Shown here in pieces: positions 9,946 through 20,353 of a stretch of 64,000 nt of DNA (positions within the stretch are counted from its first letter, which is position 1; every line of letters begins with the position of its first letter). The stretch is from the NCBI RefSeq assembly GCF_001641265.1, contig NW_020167523.1:186001-250000 (forward strand), given 5' to 3'. A program made the translations under genes and the position numbers. Source of the DNA: Pseudogymnoascus destructans. Its lineage: Eukaryota > Ascomycota > Leotiomycetes > Thelebolales > Thelebolaceae. A model generated the notes under the pieces. It was not told the origin of the DNA. It saw only the letters and a list, made by a program, of their open reading frames with translations, and did no database searches.

Positions 9946-11860
9946 TTATCCATCTGTACTCTGATGGGTCTGTTGTAATAGATGTAGTATTTGACTCACA
10001 TCTGCACGTAGTTCTTGGAGTTTTGATTCAACACTCTCGATAGCTTTTGCGTTCGACCGCTCAGCAGCATTGGCGCTTGCTGAAAGCTCAGCAGTCCTTG
10101 CGATACTCTGAGCTATTTCAAGGATCCCATCTTTATGAGAGGGTGGAGGGGGGTCTTCGGTGCACTGTTTCTGCTTTCATCTTGGTTGAGAAGCTAAAGT
10201 TGATAGTGAAGGGGACTTGAAAATATGAGAATCAGAGAGGATAGACTCAGAGAGGATTGACTCAGAAGGTGGAATCGAAGACTCTATTGAGTTTAATAGA
10301 TTTCGATGTGAGAACTGGGTAGTTTGATGTAATGGTGGGTGCACCAGATGTGAGAATCTAGCCACCCAAGGAAGGGATGATTTTACTAAGACAACACACT
10401 GTCTTAGGAAACAGAGCCAAATGGTTGTAGCTTAGACTATTCCACAATGCAGCAATCAGGTGTATGATGTAGTGGAGTGGTTTAGTCAAGTTGTAACAAA
10501 TGTTGAGTCTGAGAACTCAGGGATAAGTCAGAGGTTAGCACCTCACTGACTTTTCAGAAACAAGGAGTAACAAGATCAATGCTTGGAAGTTTGAAAAAGA
10601 CCTGGAAGTATGTGATAGTCAATTTACTGTATTGTCTGCTGCCCTTTCTTAAGGAAAGGGCAATCCTATTTATGCTAAAGGAGTGTAGTTCTCTCATTTT
10701 CCATGACTTTCCATGACTAACCAGGCTTGGTAACTGTAGTCGATGTAAGAGAATCCCATAAAACCATCTCCTATGTTCCTAGCCTATAGGAAGTGAAAGG
10801 AGGTCCAAGGTCAGAGTACCCCTATAGACAAATTATGTCATAGCTTAACCAATCTTGTGGGTAACTAAGGAGCGATGACGTGTAATGAATCATAGAGTGT
10901 TGTAGAAGCTTTTGGAGCTATCGTTCATGTTCCTAGGCCTCTAGTTGATAGAGATATGTCATGTGTAGTATTAGCCCAGTAACTAAGGAGTGATGTCATG
11001 TAATGAATCATAGAGGGTTGTAGAGATATGCTATGTGGTCATATCAACCCAGTAACTAAGGAGAAATGACGTGTAATGAATCATAGAGGGTTATAGCAAT
11101 CGTTGAGTAGTATTGCTCTTGTTGTTGGTGTGACAAGCCAAAATATGTATAGTGACTTGTAGGTTTGAGGGAGATTTCTAAGTTTGCTCTTGAGTTTGAT
11201 AGCAAACTGAGTGCAACGAATGTCAGTATGACATTTGAGCAGTTCGCCATGCAATAGACGCTTCAGTTTCTGCTTCCTTCATCCCTTTTGCTGCATCTCG
11301 AATCGATTCCTTATTAGCCCGTATATCAGCGATATTAATCCACTGGTCAACATCATTATATGAAGAAGGAGGATCTTCTTCTCCACTGCGTCCTTCTGGC
11401 TGTAATGAGACTTTGCTCCGGCGCTCTCGAATAAGACTGGTAATAACTCTTCCAAGAGAGTTATGGGTTAAACCTAGCAAGTGTTCCGCCTCCTTAGTTA
11501 TAAGCCGCCAATAGCATCTATCTGCAATAACACCATATATATCACTTTTTTGGACACAAAGCCGGAGAATCGTTGTCTTTTGGTCTATCGTAAGCCCCTT
11601 CCCCCCCCCCCTTTTGATGTTATAACGCCATCAGCCTGGCTACTCTGAGCTAAAGCGCTTTGAGCTGTAGCTGCTAGAGAGTCTTCGAGGATAGTAGAAT
11701 CACTGGTTTCATTGCTGGTTTGGGGCCATTCAAGCCAACGTTCGCTGGCGGTATCAGTTGAGAGTTCGTGAGGTGGCAGTTGGGTAGGCCAGCGCCATAG
11801 GCACTTGATATTGCAAATAGGGGTTGGTAAAAGCGTTACTCATTATTATATATAACTATA
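9946..11860 (-). pseudogene. Second ORF of the Harbinger-like element, split by a solo LTR
   Basis: Reading the minus strand from about 11860, a frame with PHELSTD and RWLEWPQTS leads into a helical core. That core contains IDQKTTILRLC, LITKEAEHLLGLTHNSL and RVITSLIRERR. It then reaches AWRTAQ, where the LTR (10328-11233) interrupts. After the LTR and one TTTGA duplication are removed, the same frame resumes at TTQFSHRN. The C-terminus is a likely coiled coil (SIARTAELSASANAAERS) ending at the stop 9946-9948. Two frame breaks fall in homopolymers, an 11-base C/G run near 11600 and a 6-base run near 10150. PIF/Harbinger elements usually carry an accessory DNA-binding ORF beside the transposase, and position suggests that role here. 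No Myb/SANT signature is certain. Confidence 0.55.
10328..11233 (-). mobile_element. Solo LTR of the window's Ty3/gypsy family (LTR-1)
   Basis: The 906-bp LTR starts TGTAATGGTGGG and ends CAGTATGACA in this orientation, so TG...CA termini are kept. It is flanked by a perfect TTTGA target duplication (10323-10327 and 11234-11238). It contains the family's TATA box, the GCCCTTTC/GAAAGGGC hairpin and one unit of the 16-bp TATGACATAATTTGTC repeat. It splits the second ORF of the Harbinger-like element. Confidence 0.95.
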
Positions 11861-12087
11861 CAGTTGATAATATATCTATGACTTCATTTTCCAACATTGG
11901 ATTTTACTTATAATACTAACCTATTTAGGACCAGACTGCCAAGACCCGAGCTGCTACACTGTATCAGCTTTAGACTACATTAGGAAATAGTGGCAACAGG
12001 GGGGGCACAAGAATTATGGTTACATCATTTCCTATCTAGGCTAAAGCTGCTACACTGCTACACTCAAATTACGATGCTGAAGTGGCC

Positions 12088-12359
12088 TAGTGTTGTCAGT
12101 AGTATATGGTTTCTTGGCAATATTCCCCAGTAATTACTGGCAATACAGTTCTTGGCAATATCTTGGCAACCTGACTGTCGGCTTGACCAATGCCTGAAAA
12201 GGAAGGTGCCAAGCCGCCCATGATTTAACCCTGCCACCCCCCTACCACCCCCTGTTCTAAACTATGAAGAATCGTCCGCTTTTGACAATTAAGTGCCAAA
12301 AGCTGGTTACAGCTAGACAGATTTCTGTTCAGCTGTGGCCAGCTTTAAATTACTGTATA
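12088..12359. other. Intergenic DNA, no gene seen
   Basis: This is the flank between the Harbinger-like element and pogo-C. Short CTTGGCAATA repeats occur near 12113-12160, with no coding signal. Confidence 0.5.
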
Positions 12360-14219
12360 ACGTACATGTATAGCGAAAGCGCCAAACAAGCGAAAGCGCC
12401 AAAATTATCTACCCTCACGACAAACATTGCGATAAATCTACCACAACATTAGAAATCAATTGAAACTACTCGGAGTCCTCTTCCTCAGAGGTGTCTATTA
12501 CAATCTGACACGTGCGCGCATTGTGCCCAGTCTCACCACACTTGCCACAGCGACGGGCACGGGTTTCTTCCCTTGGCTTCCGACCACGGCTTGCCCTTAT
12601 TTCCTGCTCTACCTGCTGCACAACATCCCTCTCATCCTGTAGCTCTTGCGCCCCTTGTTGACTAAGTGATCCTCCTTGCTGTAGTCGTTTTTTCCTAGCT
12701 CTCCGGCGCTTGCTTAGTACTTCATTTGCCTGTCGTAGGTTTTGGTTCTCTCCCTTTAGCAGTGCTAATTGATGCATTATTTGCGATGCACCCTTTGTAA
12801 ACTGGTCAACAGCTGCATAGATTGAGGTTGGAGAGCTATTTTGATGGCGTGAAATCCGAGTTTTAATAAATGTAGACTGTGACATAGCTTCAATTGGGTT
12901 GTTTGGTGTTTGAGAAACCCAAGGTTGAGCAGTACCTGGGCGGGAGCTTGGAGGCGTTGGTGTCCTTAACTTAAGATCAAGTGTAGATATCACTCTCTCA
13001 GGGTCAAATGGAAGAAGCCCTGCCCCTCGGAACCCGCCTCGAATGTTACTTTCCGTCATTGTAGTGTTAAATGCAGCGTGGAAGGCAGGAAAGAAGTCAT
13101 CCTTTGTAATATGAGAAATATGAGCCTGCATCATATCTTCAATTTGCCGACCATAGGCCTGCTTTAACGGGCCGAAACAGCCAACATCAAGTGGCTGGAG
13201 TAGATGAGAAGAGTGAGCAGGCATACAAAGCGTAATAATGTTGTGTTCCTTGCAGTACTCCTCAAACTCATCGGAGTGGTGGCTCTCATGACCATCAAGG
13301 ACTAACAAGCGATAACCACCAACACTCCGGGCCTTTGTATGCTTCTCAAAGTGCTGAATCCAATCCATGCCTCTCTCGTTTGTAGTCCAGCCATTTTCAG
13401 TAACAGAAATCACCCAATCGCTTGAAAATCCACTATTCTCATACCAAGATGTAAGGTGGTTTTTGCCTGCAACAATGATAAATGGTGGTACTGCCCAACC
13501 TTGAGAACTAACGCCTTGGATTACTGTAACCCATTCCCGATTACCAGGCTGTACCTTCTTTGCTTTTGCCCGCCCGTCTGAGCTTGTTACAACCATAGCA
13601 GTTGAGATAACGCCCATCATAAACCCAGTCTCATCAAAGTTGTAGATATCTGCTTCATCGATACCATATTTCGCAATTGTGTTACGCACAAGCTCAAACC
13701 AGCCATTAATAACTTCTGGATCTTCGCACTTAGCCCTCTGGTAGTCGTATTTGCGCTGAAAGCGTGTCTGGAGCTCTACACACCGCTTAACAAAGTTTGA
13801 AGCCCAACGCGACCCAACGCGTGACGCGTCGCGTGTTGCAAGTAGTCGACTTGCCATATCTTCAACAACAGACAGCCGAGGAGGAAACCCTTTGGCAGCT
13901 AGGTCGAGTATATACTGAACAAGGACGGACTCCTCTAGGTTAGTTAATTTCCGTGACTTGGCTTGGATATCGCGTCGTGAAGGTACACCTTCTAGACGAC
14001 GACCTAGCTTGCGGTGGTCCACAGAATAGATCCTAGCAGCAACTCGAAGGCGTAACTTTGGGTCGCTTTGAATAGCCTGGATAGCTAGCACTAATTGGCT
14101 TTCATCGTTTTTATGGGGCATGTTTTGTTGTTGAGGAATTTAACATTTAGTTGGGGGGTTTGGTCACCGCATCATTTTGGCGCTTTCGCTTGTTTGGCGC
14201 TTTCGCTATACATGTACGT
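12360..14219 (-). mobile_element. Pogo/Fot1-type transposon, family C, copy 1
   Basis: This is a 1860-bp element between TA duplications (12358-12359 and 14220-14221). Its inverted termini begin ACGTACATGTATAGCGAAAG and hold two AAGCGCCAAA iterations. The transposase runs on the minus strand and is intact. A second, damaged copy starts at 62447. Confidence 0.94.
12466..14121 (-). CDS. Pogo/Fot1-type transposase with zinc knuckle (family C)
   Basis: The intact 551-aa protein has the same architecture as family A. It has an N-terminal helix-turn-helix, a CENP-B-like domain (LEESVLVQYILDLAAKG...RRKYD region), and a DDE_1 core with IYNFDETGF, VLDGHESHHS and LQPLDVGCF. A basic tail (SKRRRARKKR) precedes the CCHC knuckle CGKCGETGHNARTC. 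The start is the ATG at 14121, about 100 bp inside the element's transcription-proximal end. It probably acts at the element's termini in the nucleus. No stops or frameshifts were found, so this copy may supply transposase to the damaged copy at 62447. Confidence 0.93.
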   Translation of the reverse strand: MPHKNDESQLVLAIQAIQSDPKLRLRVAARIYSVDHRKLGRRLEGVPSRRDIQAKSRKLTNLEESVLVQYILDLAAKGFPPRLSVVEDMASRLLATRDASRVGSRWASNFVKRCVELQTRFQRKYDYQRAKCEDPEVINGWFELVRNTIAKYGIDEADIYNFDETGFMMGVISTAMVVTSSDGRAKAKKVQPGNREWVTVIQGVSSQGWAVPPFIIVAGKNHLTSWYENSGFSSDWVISVTENGWTTNERGMDWIQHFEKHTKARSVGGYRLLVLDGHESHHSDEFEEYCKEHNIITLCMPAHSSHLLQPLDVGCFGPLKQAYGRQIEDMMQAHISHITKDDFFPAFHAAFNTTMTESNIRGGFRGAGLLPFDPERVISTLDLKLRTPTPPSSRPGTAQPWVSQTPNNPIEAMSQSTFIKTRISRHQNSSPTSIYAAVDQFTKGASQIMHQLALLKGENQNLRQANEVLSKRRRARKKRLQQGGSLSQQGAQELQDERDVVQQVEQEIRASRGRKPREETRARRCGKCGETGHNARTCQIVIDTSEEEDSE

Positions 14220-14221
14220 TA

Positions 14222-14523
14222 TACATTTAACGATTGCCTTAATGACAGGCTTCATTCCCAGAGGGTTCGATTCCCTTGGGATAGAGAGCGCTGTGGTGAC
14301 CAGAGCCTCTATTCAGAATCTAAATTGAGTGCCTCTACGTCAGAGATTCAATGGGACCAGTATGCACGCCGAAGAAAAAAGCATCTCCTACCTCTATTCT
14401 ATGTCACTGAAGCAAAATAACTCAATCCTTCACAGCGACCGCTCTCGTCTGAACTCGGTGTATGACAGGCCAACCTCACAGCGGTATTAGCTGTCCGCTA
14501 TCATTTTTTCTCAGGTACCACGA
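14222..14523. other. No supported gene
   Basis: The stretch holds a T-arm-like hairpin near 14260-14275 (AGGGTTCGATTCCCT) but no complete tRNA. No coding signature was recognised. Confidence 0.45.
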
Positions 14524-14926
14524 TGTAACACTGACTTCTAAACGATAGAAGACACAGAGGTTTCTTGCGTAAGGTTGACTTGACAGAGGAGGCAGGGGAT
14601 TAGACACAAAGGCTTTCCAAGTAACACGTTACAGTATTGTAAAGAATACTATATTGAGTTGAGCACGAACCTCCTATCTAAGGAAATACTATCTACTTAT
14701 ATAGTGGCGTCGTGCCAAAGGGATATCCGTGGATAACATGGATAACATAATATCCATGATATCCAATGTTATCCATCACCTGATATTCTGTGGATCGCCA
14801 TGGATAACATGGATAACATAATATCCAAGATATCCAATGTTATCCATCACATGACATTCTGTGGATCACCGTGGATAACATGGATAATATAATATCCATG
14901 ATATCCAATGTTATCCATCACGTGAG
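14524..14926 (+). mobile_element. Partial copia-type LTR with 71-bp tandem repeats
   Basis: The first 200 bp (from TGTAACACTGACTTC) match the solo LTR at 27117-27591 closely, up to TATAGTGGCGTCGTGCC. A repeat array follows, ending in TCACGTGA. After that the sequence no longer matches the other LTR, so the 3' part is lost or replaced. Confidence 0.75.
14728..14925 (+). repeat. Three tandem 71-bp units inside copia LTR
   Basis: Units are 14728-14798, 14799-14869 and 14870-14925 (the last is 56 bp). Each is built from GGATAAC/GTTATCC and GATATCC words, so it can fold on itself. Each carries a TCACNTGA motif (CCTGA, ATGA and CGTGA variants). Differences between units are few. Confidence 0.9.
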
Positions 14927-15108
14927 GTTGCAGCTGTAAGTGCTAGCCATAGCACTAGCACTTAGCCGTAAACGAACTTATCCCCAACCGCCCGAACCTC
15001 TCTCTTCTTGGAGGCTTCGAAATGGATGCGATAGACCAAGAAGACAGGCTGGAAGAGCACCTCTGATGCCTTGAATGCAAAAAGATCTCCTGAGCTGAAA
15101 AACGAGAG

Positions 15109-16157
15109 ATGAAAGCCCAGATGACGACCGCCAGGTTACTCGGGGCTGAACCCCCAAACCTGTGCAAAAAATGCGGTGACAATCACTGGGCTGATGATTG
15201 CCCAAAGAAAAACCAAGACCAAGGGAAGAGCGAAGATCACCCAGACTGATCCCCCTCAGGATACTATTCTCAATAGCATTCAAGTCCTCCGGTCTGGCGA
15301 CTCCTCCCCCAAAGAAAATACTCCCGATATACTAATGCCGGACGCTGCACCAAACCATGCTGCAAAGCATAAGCGCATAGTCACTGATGGCACAGTATCG
15401 GCTCCTCGGTCACGAAAGAGACTGCGACAGCAGGTGGATGAAGTCACACAATCACTTGGTGCTTCATCAGTCTCCTCAGAGAGATCTGCTTCTACCAGCA
15501 CCACCTCGCGCATACTCCCCTCCCGTCCCCGAGCTCAACAACCCAAAATGCTCCAACCAAGAACGTTCCCTACCAGAAGATCTGAAGCAGGTCGAGGAGA
15601 TAAAGCACCGTCCATATACGCCAACGGCCTCCACCTCTACATCAAACTGCCGCTCGCTCTAAGGGACCGGAACTTCACCCTCCCTGAGATGGTAGATGCA
15701 CTAGTTCCACAGCTGCTCCCTCTCACAGACTTGCAACGAGTATCATCACACGATGCAAAGGGATGGCTAGCTAAATGCAAAGAGCTTCAGGGAAAAACTT
15801 TACCCTTGAATCGCACAAAATTAGGGCCTCCCTATATTACTCTGGAGGCCCTACAGCATTCATCACCAATCACTCTGCAGTGAGACCAAGTTTCCTGATT
15901 GCTACTGCAATCGCAAATATAAAGGAGTTCGCCCGGAACAGGTTCTGGATGGGCACCAATGAATACCAAGGAATCACAAGTGATAAGGCAGTGATAGTTT
16001 TTGAGAAGACTCCAGGCGTGCACTGCTTCAACCTCCCATTACCTCCATCTAAAGGATATATCTCATCCTTCGTCATTAAATGTAGAGCAGTTGACCCTGC
16101 CACACCCTGCGACTTCTGCAAATGTAAGGACCACTCCGCAATGCGATGCAAACTCGC
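15109..16157 (+). pseudogene. Unidentified retroelement-like ORF with two zinc knuckles, broken
   Basis: A short frame from the ATG at 15109 carries CKKCGDNHWADDC, a CX2CX3HX4C knuckle. After a stop (about 15248) and a frame change, a 15176-15883 frame encodes a basic, serine-rich region and a folded part (LYIKLPLALRDRNFTL...DAKGWLAKCKEL). Another frame change near 15860 leads into PTAFITNHSAVRPSFLIATA and a second knuckle, CDFCKCKDHSAMRC. Two CCHC-type knuckles suggest a Gag or ORF1 protein of a retroelement, but I do not recognise the family. The last frame continues without a stop into gypsy pol (see next entry), so the junction is an in-frame fusion. Confidence 0.5.
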
Positions 16158-19100
16158 TCAGCAAGTGGTAGACTCAGACTTGTCCCAGATCAAGGATTTT
16201 GACCAAACTATGGACGATATATCATCTCTGATATGGGTTAAACCTTTCCAACCTGTCCTGGAGATAGCAGCTACTTCAGATTTGGAGAAATCATCTCAGG
16301 AGGTCATTTTGCCTTTAGCATACCAAGACTACCAACATCTTTTTGACAAGGCAAAGGCATCAATTCTGCCAAAGCACCAGCCTTATGACCATGAGATACC
16401 ACTCGCAGAAGGCTCAATGCCTCCCTATGGCCCTATCTACTCTCTATCTGAACTAGAGCTGAAAACTCTCAGAGAATACCTAGATGAGAACCTTAGTTCT
16501 GGCTTTATCAGACCTTCTTCCTCACCAGCAGGAGCTCCCATTCTCTTTGTCAAGAAGAAAGATGGCTCCTTGTATCTCTGTGTTGATTATAGAGGCCTTA
16601 ATGCAGTCACTGTTAAAAACAGATATGCTTTACCCCTTATCCCTGAGCTCATGGATAGGCTCTCTTCAGCAAAGATCTTTACCAAGTTAGATCTCAGGGG
16701 AGCTTATAACCTGATACGCATCAAGGAAGATGATGAGTGGAAGACAGCATTCAGAACACGCTATGGTCATTTTGAATACCAGGTAATGCCTTTTGGGCTT
16801 GCCAATGCACCTGCTTCTTTCCAAGCTCTCATGAATGATATTCTAAGACCTTACTTGGATATCTTTGTTGTTGTCTACTTAGACGACATTCTTATATACT
16901 CTTTAGACACTCAAGAGCATGTTCTACATGTTAGACAAGTCTTAGAGAAGCTATCTCAAGCACAACTCTTTTGCAAACTTGAGAAATGTCTTTTCCATAT
17001 GTCTCAAGTTGATTTCTGGGACATAGAATTTCAACAGAAGGCATTCAGATGGATCCTGAAAAGACAAAAGCAGTACAAACGTGGCCTATTCCTTCCAGCA
17101 TTAAAGAGGTTCAGTCTTTCCTTGGGTTTGCCAACTATTACAGGAGGTTTATACCAAGATATACATCCTTGGCTTTACCCCTTACTCAATTACTTCACAA
17201 GGACACTTTGTATCACTGGGATAAGACACAGCAAGATGCTTTCGATGCTCTTAAAGGAGAATTCAAAGAAGGGAAAATGTTACTACACTTTAACCCCTTG
17301 AAACCTGCCACTCTTGAGACAGATGCCTCAGATTTTGCCATTTCTGGAATCTTATACCAAGCTCCAAAAGACAAACAAGAAGAGCTACAGCCTGTGGCAT
17401 TTTACTCAAGAAAGCTATCAGCAGCCGAACAAAACTATCCCATTACAGACAAGGAACTGCTTGCCATAGTATGTTCTCTAACGCATTGGAGATGCTACCT
17501 TGAAGGGGCAAACTATCATATCACTATTTACAGTGACCATTCAAATCTCTTGACCTTTACAACCACTAAACAGCTCAATCGACGACAAGCAAGGTGGTCT
17601 GAACAACTAGGAGGTTTTGACTTTGTTATAAAACATGTCTCAGGGGCCAAGAATCAAAGAGCAGATCTCCTCTCAAGAAGACATGACTACCAAGATTCTG
17701 CTAAAACAAGCAATACAAAGGCCCTGCTAGACTCTACAAAGCTTATAGCAGCATCTTTAAGCAACCCTCACACTACAGAGGACTTAGAGGGAAACTTATC
17801 CCCTCAAAACCAAGTTGCCCCCATTACCTCTTCTCAGAAACCAGAGACCTTTAAAGACTATACACCCTCAGCAACACTTCTTAAAGCATTCAAAGATGCT
17901 TACAACCACGATCCCTTTGCCAAAAGAACTTTGGAATACCTCCAGAAGAAAGGCTCCTCTCTTGAGAAAGTTGGACTACAAAATTTCTCAAAAAATCAGC
18001 AAGGACTTCTCTTATTCAAGAGCTATATCTATGTCCCAAGGGATAAACGATTACAGCTACACCTCCTACAGCAGTTTCATGATGCTCCAGCTGCAGGGCA
18101 CTTTGGCTTTGCAAAAACTTATGAACTTCTAACAAGAAAGTTCTACTGGCCTAGTCTAAGGACTACTCTTCAAGACTATATATCTTCTTGCACTACTTGC
18201 AACTTAAACAAACCTACACGGCAAAAGCCCTATGGCCTCTTGCAGCCTCTACCTATACCAGAACGCCCATGGGACTCTATATCCATTGACTTTATAGTCA
18301 AGTTGCCTCCTTCTATCCCAAAAGGGGGTGCTACCCCTTATGACTCTATCCTTGTGGTGGTAGAAAGGCTCACAAAAATGGCACACTTTGAGCCTTGCAA
18401 TGAGACTATCACAGCTTCTGAATTTGCGTGGCTATTCCTCAAGGTGGTCTTTAAATATCATGGAATTCCTGGACACTGGATCTCAGATAGGGGAGCAGTT
18501 TTCACTTCAAACTTTTTTAAGGAGTTCTCTAAACTCTTAAACATGGAACAACGCTTTTCTACAGCTTATCACCCTCAAACAGATGGCCAGATAGAGAGAG
18601 TCAACTCTGTACTTGAACAATATCTAAGAATTTATACAAACTATGCTCAAGACAACTGGGCAGATCTTCTCCATCTTGCAGAATTTGCTTACAACAACAC
18701 GGTCTCTAACACCACAAAAGAGACACCTTTCTATGCAAACTATGGTTATCACCCTAGGTTTGAAGTGGCAGAACTTAATTGTCCTGAAAATCTCAAAAAC
18801 CCTTCTGCTTCTGAAAGAATCATCTACCTTAAGGGCCTCCAGGACTATCTCAAGGTCCAAATACAGCGTGCACAAGACGAGCAGGCTCAGGCCTTTAACA
18901 GGGGGGTGGTTGCACCACAATTCAAAGTTGGTGATCAAGTCTTTTTGTCTAGAAGACATATCACAACTACTAGACCATCAGACAAACTTGATACTAAAAG
19001 ACTTGGACCCTTTAAGATTACAAAGACTATTGGCAAGAATGCTTTCGAGCTTGCATTACCACCTACTTGGACTATCCATAATGTCTTCCATACATCTCTC

Positions 19101-19379
19101 TTGTCTAAGGCACAAGAAAGTTCCTTAAGACCACTTCAGTCTCCTCCACCTCCTGTTCTGATTTTGGATCAACCAGAATATGAAGTAGAGTCTATCCTTG
19201 ACAACAAGACACTTAGAGGTCAGGACTACTTCCTCGTTAAGTAGAAAGGCTATCCTACAAGTGACAACACTTGGGAACCTAAGAGAAATCTAAAAAATGC
19301 ATCCAAGCTGATTCTAGAATTTCTTTCTAAGAAAGCCACCTGGCTAAAGGGCAAGCACACAGCTAACAAATGTCCTTAA
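16158..19379 (+). pseudogene. Gypsy pol (RT-RNase H-integrase-chromodomain), decayed
   Basis: Reverse transcriptase (with VYLDDILIY), RNase H (ETDASDFAIS) and integrase domains are present. The integrase has its HHCC finger and catalytic stretches SIDFIV, SDRGAVF and IERVN. A chromodomain-like tail (EYEVESILDNKTLRGQDYFLVK) follows. Compared with the intact copy at 49720-54513 there is a 1-nt deletion near 17014 (after QVDF) that breaks the frame. There is also a TGG-to-TAG stop at 19242-19244 inside the chromodomain. Most other differences are single bases. The enzyme set would have copied and integrated the element; this copy cannot. Confidence 0.9.
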
Positions 19380-19390
19380 GAGGGGTATCA

Positions 19391-20331
19391 TGTCATACTG
19401 ACATTCGTTGCACTCAGTTTGCTATCAAACTCAAGAGCAAACTTGGAAATCTCCTCCTCAAACCTACAAGTCACTATACATATTTTGGCTTATCACACCA
19501 ACAACAAGAGCAATACTACTCAACGATTGCTACAACCATCTATGATTCATTACACTCATCGCTCCTTAGTTACTGGGCCGATATTACCACATAGCATATC
19601 TCTACAACCCTCTATGATTCATTACATGACATCACTCATACTACCACATGACATATCTCTACCAACTAGAGGCCTAGGAGCATGAACGATAGCTCTAAAA
19701 GCTCCTACGAACCTCTATGATTCATTACATGTCATTGCTCTTTAGTTACCCACAAGATTGGTTAAGTTATGACATAATTTGTCTATGACATAATTTGTCT
19801 ATGACATAATTTGTCTATGATATAATTTGTCTATAGGGGTACTCTGACCTTGGACCTCCTTTTACTTCCTATAGGCTACGAACCTAAGAGATGGTTCTAT
19901 GGGATTCTCTTACGTCGACTACAGTTACCAAGCCTGGTAAGTCATGGAAAGTATTGGAAAATGAGAGAACTACATTCCTTTAGCATAAATAGGATTGCCC
20001 TTTCCTTAAGAAAGGGCAAGCAGACAATACAGTAAATTGACTATCACATACTTCCACGTCTTTTCCAAGCCTCCAAGCATTCATCTTGTTACTCCTTGTT
20101 TCTGAAAAGTCAGTGAGGTGTTAACCTCTGACTTATCCCTGAGTTCCCAGACTCAACATTTGTTGCAACTTGTCTGAACCACTTCACTACATCACACACC
20201 TGATTGCTGCATTGTGGAATAGTCTAAGCTACGACCCTTTGGCTCTTTTTTCTAAGACAGTGTGTTGTCTTAGTAAATTCATCCCTTCCTTGGGTGGCTA
20301 GATTCTCACATCTGGTGCACCCACCATTACA
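19391..20331 (+). mobile_element. 3' LTR of gypsy copy 1 (LTR-2)
   Basis: The 941-bp LTR runs from TGTCATACTG to CCATTACA. It contains the TATA box CATAAATA, the 8-bp hairpin and AAGCAGACAA, the predicted transcript start. It also carries four units of the 16-bp TATGACATAATTTGTC repeat near 19769-19832. It is almost identical to LTR-4 at 25302. Confidence 0.94.
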
Positions 20332-20353
20332 CTCTTTAATAATTAACTTACTA

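Larger units (their letters stand above)
4813..12087 (+). mobile_element. PIF/Harbinger-like DNA transposon, interrupted by three nested elements
   Basis: The two ends carry the same 13-bp inverted repeat, GGCCACTTCAGCA, at 4813-4825 and 12075-12087, each flanked by TA. Further inside, both ends share AGCTTTAGCCTAG (near 4864 and 12043). A spliced DDE_4 transposase runs inward from the left, and a second, degenerate ORF runs inward from the right. Removing pogo-A (6214-8053), pogo-B (8066-9925), the solo LTR (10328-11233) and their duplications leaves about 2.66 kb, a plausible size for a two-ORF element of this superfamily. A 2-bp TA or 3-bp AGT duplication both fit the flanks. The boundaries are inferred from the repeats. 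Confidence 0.7.
16158..20331 (+). mobile_element. Ty3/gypsy chromovirus copy 1, 5'-truncated, with 3' LTR
   Basis: From about 16158 the sequence matches the full-length element's interior from about 51304 to its 3' LTR. Gag, protease and the 5' LTR are missing. A purine-rich stretch (AAGAGGGG) precedes the 3' LTR (19391-20331). The breakpoint lies in a short word, AGACTCA, common to both partners. Confidence 0.9.

Noticed and set aside
11599..11609. C-run as a programmed frameshift site in the second Harbinger ORF
   Set aside because: A second break in another homopolymer and the general decay of the element make simple indels or sequencing error more likely.
14258..14285. tRNA T-arm-like hairpin (AGGGTTCGATTCCCT) suggesting a tRNA cut by pogo-C
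   Set aside because: No matching acceptor, D-arm or anticodon arm was found on either side of the element.
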